Shown here piece by piece: positions 10,176 through 17,674 of a DNA stretch of 17,674 nucleotides; position 1 is the stretch's first letter; every line of letters starts with the position of its first letter. The notes beneath the pieces are model-generated. The model did no database searches. It had not been told where the DNA came from and was given only the letters and a program-made list of their open reading frames with translations. A program made the position numbers and the translations under genes. This stretch comes from Mucidula mucida. Lineage: Eukaryota > Basidiomycota > Agaricomycetes > Agaricales > Physalacriaceae. The stretch is from NCBI GenBank assembly GCA_015501055.1, contig JADNYV010000705.1, positions 1 through 17,674 of the forward strand, given 5' to 3'.

Positions 10176-12025
10176 TTAGAAGATGAGCTGTAGCGTGTAC
10201 GCAGATAGGACCGTCATGGACAAAAACATCAAGATGTATTGTGGGATGAGGAAAGCAGATAAATGCTCAGCATCTCCAGTGCCACTGTACACTTGCGTGA
10301 CAAAGACCTGGGTCGTCGCCGTCGGGAGGCAGGAGAAAAATCTACATTCCAAGTCAGTCAAGACCGGGAGAACGCAGAAAAGGAGCTCACATGCAAACGA
10401 ACTGCAGCACCTTGTCTTCTCGCGAGATGAAATCGACATGAATCAGCGCCTCGCAAATCAACACCCCGAATATTGGCAGTAACAGCATCCGTCCCACCGC
10501 CAACGAAAAAATGGCCCCGAGCGGGAGACTCGGCCATTGGCTACGCGGGACATTCAACCTCGCCAACGCGGATCCCAGGCAAATCAAGTTAAGAGGAACA
10601 CTCGCAGCGCCCATGAACTCTGTAAAGTCGTAGAACACCGCTAGAGGGGGTGACCGTCTGGTGCGGAGGCATATAATATCCATCGACCACAACAAAGAGC
10701 GCTTTCAGGGGTTGTATGAGGGCGACAGGGAAGGAGATGATGATGGCGAGCGAAGCTGGCATGCAAAGCGATTGCAAGATGCCCTTGAATACATTCAAGG
10801 CGCGAAGGCCGTACGACATAGCGGGAACAACAGGCGATGCGACACCAACTTGCTTAGCTTCTTGTATGGGCGTCAGAGGTCGTGAAGTATAACCATCTCG
10901 GCCGACGTCAGTGACAGTGGGCGCTGGTGAGGCGAAGGCGAGTTTTTCGTCTGTAACGCACCCTACTGCGGAAGGCGGCCTCGTGGGTCCTTCGGTGGGA
11001 ACAACAGTCGTGGCTTCGTCGTAGAAAGAGACATGTCTCCGGGCATTAGGACGGACGATCGGATTACCTGAATCGCTGCTTAGAACTTGTTCGCTGTGAC
11101 TGGCTTCGACTGAGTGAGGTTCTTCGTTGCCTTGCTTTTCAGGATCAACCGATTGGACGTCTTCGAAGTCCTGATGAGGAGTTCGTTGAATGAGGCGGCG
11201 AAATTTCTGAATGGTGCGCAGATGTTTTTGTTTCATGGCTGCTTGCACTTCTTCTGGTTCGATATCGGGACCGTCAAAGTCCATAGCGATCAATCGGTTG
11301 CCGCCCAATGGAAAGAATGTAATCTGGAGGCAAGTCAGTCAAAGTAAAACGATCCGTTCATACTGACCATGTAGTACAAGATCAACGCGGAGATGTACGC
11401 GACAGACAAATTCTGGTCTGATTCGCCTAGAAAAGGAGAGGAGGCGGTGATGCTCATAATAACAGCCGTCGCTGTCAGTCTATTATCAGGACGGACGCGT
11501 GATGAAAAGAATTGCGAACTCACGCAGGTCGCCATAATTACCCCAACCGCCCGCGACAAGGATTCCGTATCGAAAACGATGGGGGACCCAGAAAAGCTGT
11601 TTGACGACCCAAGCAATTGCGAAACCCAAGACCTGGTAGATGGCGGCAATGGCGACCAGCGGTCCTGGGGAGTGCATGTAATTAAACAATCGCTATCGTA
11701 CACAACCGCTCCGTACCTAGGACGCCGATATTCGACGAGTCGAAGGCGGGCACGATTTTTGAGAACATGAGGCATGGCGCTGTGATATTCTTGCTCGGAG
11801 GGTAAGCGTTTTTCTGTTGAGTCATGTTATAGCACACACCAAAGCGATCTGGCCAGCTCCTCTAGCTGCTACCGATGGAAAAATGTCTGCCTTCGTTATG
11901 ATGAATCCTCCCGCGACACATAATATTCTGCGGGCGTCGTCAGAAAGCGCCAGAACACGAGCGAAAACGCACAATTTTATCAGGGGTCGCAAGGCGACAA
12001 AGATCAGAGCGCCGACAGAGAGCAT
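10176..12025 (-). CDS. auxin efflux carrier (AEC/ECM3-like) membrane transporter; local frame break
   Basis: Seven exons: 12025-11973, 11927-11840, 11789-11717, 11664-11524, 11471-11368, 11323-10391, 10341-10176. All six introns are GT-AG, 44-52 nt. The AEC (Mem_trans) family transports small organic compounds; the fungal ECM3-like branch is intracellular or plasma-membrane, substrate unknown. N-terminal helices: MLSVGALIFVALRPLIKL, then ITKADIFPSVAARGAGQ, SKIVPAFDSSNIGVLGPL, GNYGDLPTAVIMSITA. A long hydrophilic loop (about residues 165-330) follows. The C-terminal helices include FMGAASVPLNLICLGSALAR, LPLGAIFSLAVGRMLLLPIF and SCLPTATTQVFVTQVYSGTG, with the end LSAYTLQLIF. Summed exons are 1558 nt, two short of a multiple of three. 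The frame breaks between 10646 and 10670, where the family reads YMP..APDG.PPLA, best explained by two one-base losses, one in a run of five C. Restored length would be 519 residues. The gene is either newly broken or misassembled at this spot. Confidence 0.8.
10646..10670 (-). other. frame-break site within the transporter gene
   Basis: Reading on the minus strand, exon 6 is in one frame up to GYYMP, a middle frame gives APDGHP, and a third continues with PLAVFYDFTEF. Each step is a single-base loss: one at 10664-10670 and one in the G5 run (C5 on the coding strand) at 10646-10650. A single inserted base could give the same net change, but would not explain the middle APDG. Confidence 0.6.
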
Positions 12026-12186
12026 TCTGACGATAGTTTACAGAGACGGGAAGAGAAAAAAGTGTCGTTAGTGAGTCATAAAAGTGGGGGCCCATCCAAT
12101 CAGCTGTGGAAGTGGTTAAGATTAAAAACAACAAGTGGGAACACTGGAAACATCTGGGAAACATTACTTTTATGATCCAGGGTTTC

Positions 12187-12192
12187 CACGTG
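12187..12192. promoter_or_regulatory. CACGTG E-box upstream of the transporter gene
   Basis: A perfect CACGTG palindrome lies about 165 nt before the transporter start; a CCAAT on the plus strand lies nearer at about 12096. CACGTG is bound by bHLH factors in fungi, for example those for phosphate or sulfur control. A six-base site is weak evidence on its own. Confidence 0.25.
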
Positions 12193-12239
12193 GCGGGCGT
12201 TTTGGAGATCGAAACTTCAAACGCCAAACAGACTTAGCT

Positions 12240-12660
12240 TCGTGCACCAAGGTCTGTACAACTGCCTAGAATCAGTTCTCCAAATACTACGGTACTCAGT
12301 GACAGTAACAGTCCCTTGTTGGCGTAGGACGCTGGCGACGCTACCAGGAGCTTCGCTTGGCACGGTGTTGTCGGACTTTCGGAACGCTCGGACCGTTATC
12401 TAGTCCGATTCGAGACCGGCGTCCCTCTCAGTAGGTCTGTGTAGGTTCGCGCCTCACGCTGGGCGCACAGTCGGTCGGGACTCGGTTACGATAAGCTTGG
12501 ACTTCACAGATTAGATTACTCACCTCTCTATAATAGCACCTCTTCGTAATAGCACCTCATGTTTCTTTCATATTGTACTTACTTTCTTACTTACTGTCGC
12601 ATCTCTTCACACCCACGATAATAGCACATCATGTATTTCATTACCTTACAGTACTTATAG
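12240..12660. repeat. non-coding stretch with a repeated TAATAGCACCTC word
   Basis: No open frame of quality is seen. TAATAGCAC(C/A)TC occurs three times, at 12531, 12547 and 12619. The second and third copies share an extended block of about 35 nt (CATGT.T.TTTCAT then TACTTA). The upstream part (12299-12480) is GC-rich and has the look of a long-terminal-repeat leader, but I could not find TG..CA ends with matching target duplications, so no element is called. Confidence 0.35.
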
Positions 12661-12840
12661 GTCTTGCGTTGTAGTCTACAATCTATCGAACAACCCACTT
12701 CGCACGCACACGCATCGTCCGAACTGAGTTCTCTGCACGCAGAGCAGTCCGCATCCCTACATCTGGCTCCAAGAACGGTGAATGTTAGTCACAGTGCCCA
12801 GGATAGACGAAAATGGTATGTAGACACCTACATCACGTTG

Positions 12841-12992
12841 CACCAGTGCACCTCGACGAGAGCGCCACTGCTCGTCAGGATGACTGCGTGAGTGTCATCT
12901 TGTCTGTCTGGATGAACATGCATGGACTGTCGCACCAGTGCACCTCGACGAGAGCGCCGCTGCTCGTCAGGACGACTGCGTGGGTGTCACCT
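12841..12992. repeat. two 60-nt direct repeats, 92 nt apart
   Basis: The blocks starting at 12841 and 12933 match over about 60 nt with four differences, all transitions. Each contains CACCAGTGCACCTCGACGAG and CTGCTCGTCAGGA. A third, more diverged copy may start at about 13023 (GTGCTCCTCGCCAGGGTGAC). The unit is about 92 nt including spacer, so this may be a short minisatellite. It translates on both strands without a clear preferred frame. Confidence 0.7.
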
Positions 12993-13012
12993 TGCAAGTG
13001 TCAATGTCTGCC

Positions 13013-13297
13013 TCAAATAGGATAGTGCTCCTCGCCAGGGTGACGGCGTTTGGTGAGCCGTGTGCTGCTGGAGCGACAAGGGGTGGCCTGAGAGCAACAT
13101 AGGAGGCTGTTTACGGCTGTCGCGGGCGTTGACAGGGAGAATTCGGGTTTGAACCGCGCGAGGATGTCTCTCTTGGTCTGCGCGTACTGTTTCAGGACGA
13201 GCAAGACAGATACGCCGTTTGTGTAATAGTAGACGGCCAGTGATGAGGCACTCGATGGTGACGCAGCAACAGATGACATGGACGCGGATGAGTACAT
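13013..13297 (-). CDS. doubtful small hypothetical protein, 94 residues
   Basis: An ATG-initiated open frame has a serine/alanine-rich start (about residues 1-20), a short hydrophobic piece (AVYYYTNGVSVLLVLKQY) and a basic end. It has no recognised domain. It sits between the minisatellite-like repeats and a hairpin, and its 3' end overlaps the possible third repeat copy. It could be a gene fragment or chance. Its composition is somewhat coding-like, but there is no splice or promoter support. Confidence 0.2.
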   Translation of the reverse strand: MYSSASMSSVAASPSSASSLAVYYYTNGVSVLLVLKQYAQTKRDILARFKPEFSLSTPATAVNSLLCCSQATPCRSSSTRLTKRRHPGEEHYPI

Positions 13298-13380
13298 GGC
13301 ACTCTCGTTGCGGGGTTTGGGATAGTCACGGACAATGGATCTTGTTATATTTTCTGTTAATCAATCCGGCTTATTGGGAT

Positions 13381-13403
13381 GACTATCATGGGGTCTGATA
13401 GTC
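13381..13403. repeat. perfect 8-bp inverted repeat
   Basis: GACTATCA and TGATAGTC are exact reverse complements separated by seven bases (TGGGGTC). The site is about 260 nt beyond the P450 stop and about 85 nt before the small hypothetical frame. It could be a dimeric protein-binding site or an RNA hairpin. The rest of 13298-13663 shows no gene; ACTCAT is repeated three times at 13551-13568. Confidence 0.5.
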
Positions 13404-13663
13404 GTTCGTCATCTCGTCATGTATGCAGGCGACGGCAACTTGTGTGCCCAATCAAATGTGACATTGCATAGGCGACCGTGAGCGCGGGCCGGAACGCGTG
13501 AGCACGGACTCGCCTCTGTCGCTAATATGTGGCAGGGGTGAGCAGCCCCAACTCATACTCATACTCATGTCGAACTTACTTGAAAATCGTAGCTTTCAAC
13601 TTGGTAAAGTGGAACATTGAAGGATGGTTCTATTCTGGTGGTCAACGTTCCTACATCAGTACT

Positions 13664-15915
13664 TCACTCGCGTCGCACAAATTTCAAGGGAACATCGTTG
13701 ATACCCAGTGTCACGACGACGCGAGCATCCAGCACCCTGTTTCTCCACTCTTCCTTCGTCTCGCCTTCGTTTAGAATGGGTTTGATTTCCCAATCCCGAA
13801 GTAGCAACGTGAGGAAGCTGACCGCCTCAGTGGTAGCAAATTTGCGACCGACGCATGCGCGAGGACCTAGAGGAGTGGCCTCGTTCAATCATTGTGTAGA
13901 TTGACAACTTGATGTCAGCACTCACCAACACTGAACGCAGTAAAGGCTTCCGACTCATTCGGTACCCCATACCATCGGGCGGGCTTGTATAACTCGGGTT
14001 CATCGAAATATCGAGGGTTGTATTCTGAGGATGGAGATCAGTGCAGTCCTTATAAACGAAAGAAAAGACACCGACGAACGCCAACCATATCAACAACGAT
14101 CTGCCCTCCTTTCGGAACTGGCATGGATGTGAACCCGTCTTGGCCTAGAGGATTTGGAATTTGTAAGACGGTGTCCTTGGTCGCTTCTCTAATCAGGAGG
14201 TGTCCAGCGGCTGTAAACATAGAGTGAGCGATGCTGTCCCTACAAGTCAATTTCGCGCTTACGGAACATTCTGAGAGCCTCGTAGAAGACGGCAAGAACC
14301 TTGTCAAGTCGCGTATAATCTTCAACAGTCTGAAAACATGAGATACTTGATGGATTAGTGCGTCAGGGCGACTCACGGGTTCGGCTCGTCCATCTAGGAC
14401 TTGTTTAATCTGGTCATGAACTTCTTGCTGTATCTCCTCGTGTATAGAAAGGAAACCCAGGGTCGCTGCCAAGGAATGCGCAGTGGTTTCTATCATACGT
14501 TAGAGGTGAACAGCATACATTGCGAACTGGACGCACCATGACCAGCGAACAGAAGCACCCATACATTCCCAATCTATGAAAAGTAATGAGCTCGTGCCAC
14601 AGAATGGGACTAAACACGCATACGAACCACTTCAAGATCATCCAAAGCATACTTGCCATCTTCGGCATGGTTCGCCTGCATGATCAGGTTGAAGACGTTC
14701 ACTTGTTCCGTTTCAATATCCACGACCCCGTTACTGATGTCTTCTCGTCGTTTGGTCACTTGTTTGCGCATAAACTTCGTTAGGACCTCATAAGCCGTCA
14801 TAGCGGGTGCGAAACTACAACAGTGACATAATGAGCACCCTAGAGACGAATGTTTGCTATGCCGCACTCACCGCTTCAACCTCAAGTCCTTCAACCACTT
14901 TGGCGCAAAGGTTAAGAAGAGGCTTTCTTCAGCGACAAGACGGAAGGCTTCATTGACGGACATATCGTCATCGTGCTCCGATGCTTGAAGAGGTGTAATC
15001 CTATGGAGCGTGGGATTAGATGACATAGATCCGGAAACTTGACTCATGCGCACCAATCGAAAGGGAACCCGAAACCACAGCGGCCAATGATCAACAAAGC
15101 AAGCTATGAGCGTATTAAGGCAGAGGTGCAATAACCAGTTTGAAAAGCGAACCTTGAAAGTCAATGACTGTACGGCGGTAACGTTGACTTCCTTAGCCCC
15201 ATCCCAGCCTTCCGCGCGCATCATATCGTAGTATGTCGTGGCAGTGAAACTCCAGACAGACTCATATCTAGACACGATTATTAGCAACGCTCTGAACAAA
15301 TAGACAAGCGGCACGGACAGTTTGTTGTTGAATGCGGGGCCCACGATACGTCGGTGTTTCCTCCAAACGTCAGTATCTGAGGCGACAAGATTCATGCCCC
15401 ATAGCCTTACGAGTCCATCAACGAACGCCGTGCAACAGATAGACGAAGAAACGCACAAAAGAGTTCTGCTCGCCGACACGGGCTTGATGAAATCAGTCTT
15501 GTGTCCCCCAATAATGACTTGTCTAGCAACGTCTAAGTTTGAGGTGTAGATGGCGGGTGCGCCGATGAGGAACGGCACGACAGAAACGTTCTCTCCGCTT
15601 TTATAAACTACGCCGAAGGTCAGTAACAGGCTCGATGGACGATGTAGTGAACGAGGACACACAGGTTTCTCTCAGGACCCAGTGCGCCTCAGCGCTCATG
15701 TTCCACCATGACGTCTTGAAGAGAACGCCAGGAAGTCCAAGCGGCTTGAAAGGAGGGCGAAAACCGGGGAGATGCTGAACGCTCTAGAAACACGATGAGT
15801 ACGCTCAAAGGAGACGAACCACATAAAGCACCTGTAGTTTCTGACGGTATCGCACAAGTCTGGATAAAACCAGTACGACGAGCAGGAGAGAAGTACCCTG
15901 GAGAGTCGACAGCAT
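13664..15915 (-). CDS. cytochrome P450 monooxygenase, complete, 14 exons
   Basis: Exons: 15915-15832, 15774-15663, 15607-15457, 15405-15319, 15267-15153, 15103-15054, 15000-14872, 14814-14628, 14573-14537, 14489-14377, 14329-14263, 14210-14076, 14024-13926, 13866-13664. All 13 introns are GT-AG, 47-59 nt; the sum is 1569 nt, giving 522 residues with no break. Residues 1-28 are a signal anchor (TSLLLVVLVLSRLVRYRQ) placing it on the ER membrane. Then come LPGFRPPFKPLGLPG, HKTDFIKP, WRKHRRIVGPAFNN (C-helix), the I-helix AGHETT at 315-320, ExxR as EALR at 372-375, the PARW segment at 437-440 and the heme-binding FSVGPRACVG with Cys460. This is an E-class haem monooxygenase using NADPH-P450 reductase; the substrate is unknown. 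It resembles the large Agaricomycete CYP5150-like groups, a memory-based guess. One intron has a weak GTTCGT donor (14627), as does 15152. Confidence 0.93.
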
Positions 15916-16026
15916 GACGGGGGAAGTTTAGTCAAGAGATTGCATTGGGTACAGTTTGAGCCGCATGATTGATTGACTTTGTTCGTGGGACACGAGAACG
16001 CTGCGACAGCATGGTGCATACCATTT

Positions 16027-16045
16027 GGAATGACAGCATCATTCC
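16027..16045. promoter_or_regulatory. inverted repeat upstream of the P450 gene
   Basis: GGAATGA and TCATTCC are perfect reverse complements separated by CAGCA, 112-130 nt before the P450 ATG. This arm-spacer-arm form suits a dimeric transcription factor. The function is inferred from position and symmetry. Confidence 0.4.
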
Positions 16046-16078
16046 ACATTTCCCGTACGGTGCTTGACATGCAGCTAG

Positions 16079-16132
16079 GCTACGGGCTACTAGTCATCAG
16101 GGTATGGCCAGCTACGGGAGCTACGTGGGCTA
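16079..16132. promoter_or_regulatory. repeated GCTACG motifs upstream of the P450 gene
   Basis: GCTACGGGCTAC (16079-16090), GCTACGGGAGCTAC (16111-16124) and GCTACGTGGGCTA (16120-16132) are three variants of one word within 54 nt, 165-220 nt upstream of the P450 start. They could be a cluster of sites for one regulator. No gene is seen in 15916-16363. Confidence 0.35.
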
Positions 16133-16363
16133 TCAAAGATACCGGAGCTCCTCGATCGCCCAGTAGCCAAAGGGTTTTTCCTGATGTTGTTTCGACTATG
16201 TATGGCAGCGTATACATCTAAACTGCTATTAGCGGGAGTTCAAGATAAGACACAAAGAACTTACTAGAGTAGAGAGGCTTTCTCTGTTATAGTAGGACGT
16301 TAGTGCCTGCTAACCAAAAAGTTACAGTGTAACAACGCAAATCCACGACGGCACTCACTTCCA

Positions 16364-16901
16364 TCATCGTTTACCTTTGCCTTTCACAAGAGTGAACCCG
16401 TCCTGGTCAATTACCGGTTCTTTTTTCCCACAATAAGAATCGATCAACTGTGGCACGCGGTCGCCAGATTCATTCGCCTCCTCTTCATCTCCACTCTCGT
16501 CATCCCCATCTGTATCCTCCCACTCTTCCTCAGCAACCGGAACATCCATATTTTACCCTTCAGCTTATCCGCCGTCTCTTCGAATTTTGACAGCAGTTTA
16601 TCAACACCCATTCGGCTAACCTCCCACATCTTGACAATGTCGATTGCCACCGGCTCAGCACTCCCGTCCTCACCTCGGTATCGAATTCGTCAGACATGAC
16701 CTGGAGCAGAGTTTATTCGACGTATTGGTCGTCCGGAGTCAAAGCTTGCTCTTCAAAAGCATCGACAATGACAGAGGCGAGCCATGTTCGTTTTTCTGGT
16801 CCGCCGGGACCGCCTCAGCTTTCTTGGATGGCCAACGAGGGTGTGCCATGTTTTAGACGCGCTACGACACCGCGAGCGAAGAGAACTGAAGAAGACGGCG
16901 G
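16364..16901 (-). pseudogene. TSR2: decayed TSR2 pre-rRNA-processing protein gene
   Basis: TSR2 acts in 20S pre-rRNA processing and escorts ribosomal protein eS26; its hallmark is a WGG motif domain. Here SSSVLFARGVVARL is followed by AIQES-stop-GGP, where the Trp of WGG has become TGA (16815-16817). It continues with EKRTWLASVIVDAFEEQ, a second stop TAA (16713-16715), and TLLQVMSDEFDTEV. A one-base loss near 16669-16673 moves to EDGSAEPVAIDIVKMWE and LLSKFEETADKLKGK. Another in the A-run at 16551-16554 moves to MDVPVAEEEWEDTDG, a long acidic stretch, and the typical end DQDGFTLVKGKGKR. All parts are in family order and no introns are needed. The start codon is not recognisable. It cannot make TSR2, so a working copy must lie elsewhere if the organism needs it. 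Whether it is a processed copy cannot be told; no poly-A tail is seen. Confidence 0.8.
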
Positions 16902-16929
16902 TCTACTCGGGGCGCTATGGCAGTCGAAG

Positions 16930-17222
16930 ATCAAAAAATGGATTTGCTCGTGTTATGTTTCGGCCCCTCGGCTGGCGGTCAATGCCTTTTAGGGACACTT
17001 GAGACCTCTCATTTGCTTGCAAAACAAGATCCTCTTCTCAACACGATGGAAAGTCATGCCACTGTTCGTTGACTGCGGGCCAATTCAATAGTCCCATTCA
17101 AGTGCCTTCTGAAGCTGTACTAGGAAGGAACGAACTGAATCACCCTGAAACAATTAATACACGCGATGACTATGTACTTATCGAAAAGTTACAGATGAAG
17201 GAAACCACTTCATAACTTCCCG
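16930..17222. other. intergenic stretch without a recognised gene
   Basis: About 290 nt between the TSR2 relic and the terminal gene hold no credible open frame on either strand. It would contain the 3' region of the terminal gene and whatever remained of the TSR2 promoter. Confidence 0.4.
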
Positions 17223-17674
17223 TTAAGGCGAGATCGTGACGGTGAGGAATAAACTCGTATGCGCCGCCACAGCCTCACGGTAATGTTATACCCGAGCTCC
17301 TGAGGGAACGTATATACCGCCGACGGTCCTCCAGGAGGCTTGAAGAAGTGCGCATTCGAGCTATTATTGGGGAACCCATACGCAACTCTGTAATAGGGCG
17401 CAGTTCCAATGCCAAACATCTGGTAGGGCACATGAATGTCGACGCCGAACCAGTAGCCCGTGTTAGGGTCTACCCATTCAACGAAACCTTCACCATCTAC
17501 GGCGATGACCGACAGCGTTTGGTACCACGCAAGGGACTCGACGCCACCCGTTGACTGCAACTTTCCGCCAGGCGATGTTATGATGGTGCCCAGAACGGCA
17601 TCGATGTCGCATTCCCACTCGCCGAGGAGGAGGCTCGTTGGAGAAAAGTTTTCAAACTGGATTTGAAAATCTGG
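17223..17674 (-). CDS. unrecognised beta-rich protein, 3' part, runs off the window
   Basis: The window's last base lies inside the gene, so the N-terminus is missing. The visible 130 or so residues alternate hydrophobic and polar positions and are rich in aromatics and glycine (FENFSPTSLLLGEWECDID, LSVIAVDGEGFVEWV, GYWFGVDIHVPYQMFGIG, YRVAYGFPNNSSNAHFF), as in a secreted or lectin-like beta-sandwich. I do not recognise the family. The first frame runs to a stop at 17210, but its last 22 residues are basic and unlike the rest. If one G is restored at 17275-17278, the tail becomes a beta-strand-like EAVAAHTSLFLTVTISP ending at 17223-17225, which looks more natural. No intron is seen. Confidence 0.5.

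Noticed and set aside
12400..12470. tRNA-like T-arm strings (GATTCGAGACC, GGTTCGCGCC)
   Set aside because: No acceptor stem, D-arm or anticodon arm could be folded around either string.
16650..16680. Very short GTGAGG..AG intron in the TSR2 relic
   Set aside because: It would be about 20 nt, well below the 44-59 nt range of the window's real introns, and it would remove conserved residues.

Overview
The window is nuclear DNA of a filamentous basidiomycete, most likely an Agaricomycete. Genes carry many 44-59 nt GT-AG introns, two F-box/LRR-type genes belong to the expanded mushroom kind, and a GSTFuA-like glutathione transferase and a multi-exon E-class cytochrome P450 are present. I cannot name the genus. 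There is no bacterial, phage or CRISPR content.

Layout: 1-4298 is AT-rich, gene-poor DNA that looks like decayed repeat or transposon territory, with one clearly coding-like relic at 878-1217 (+). At 4299-4890 (+) is a broken SF2 (DEAD/RecQ-type) helicase with a readable Walker A and motif Ia. From about 5 kb onwards the composition becomes balanced and genes are dense: a broken F-box gene (5364-6656, +); an intact two-exon GST (7617-6801, -); a long F-box protein with an N-terminal coiled coil and one frameshift in the F-box (9727-8019, -); a seven-exon auxin-efflux-carrier-like (ECM3-type) transporter with a local frame break (12025-10176, -); a repeat-bearing non-coding stretch (12240-13000); a complete 14-exon P450 of 522 residues (15915-13664, -); a decayed TSR2 pre-rRNA-processing gene (about 16901-16364, -); and the 3' part of an unrecognised beta-rich protein running off the window end (17674-17223, -).

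The GST, transporter and P450 are all on the minus strand and could together serve small-molecule modification, conjugation and export. Each has its own promoter region and nothing in the sequence proves they cooperate. F-box proteins act as substrate receptors of SCF ubiquitin ligases and this family is prone to duplication and decay, as seen here.

The most notable pattern is that the frame breaks from the helicase relic at 4.3 kb to the window end can nearly all be explained by loss of single bases, while the P450 and GST are perfectly in frame. This is either deletion-biased gene decay or a consensus error pattern in the assembly; it should be settled before the transporter and second F-box gene are called pseudogenes. 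I found no convincing new biological system.
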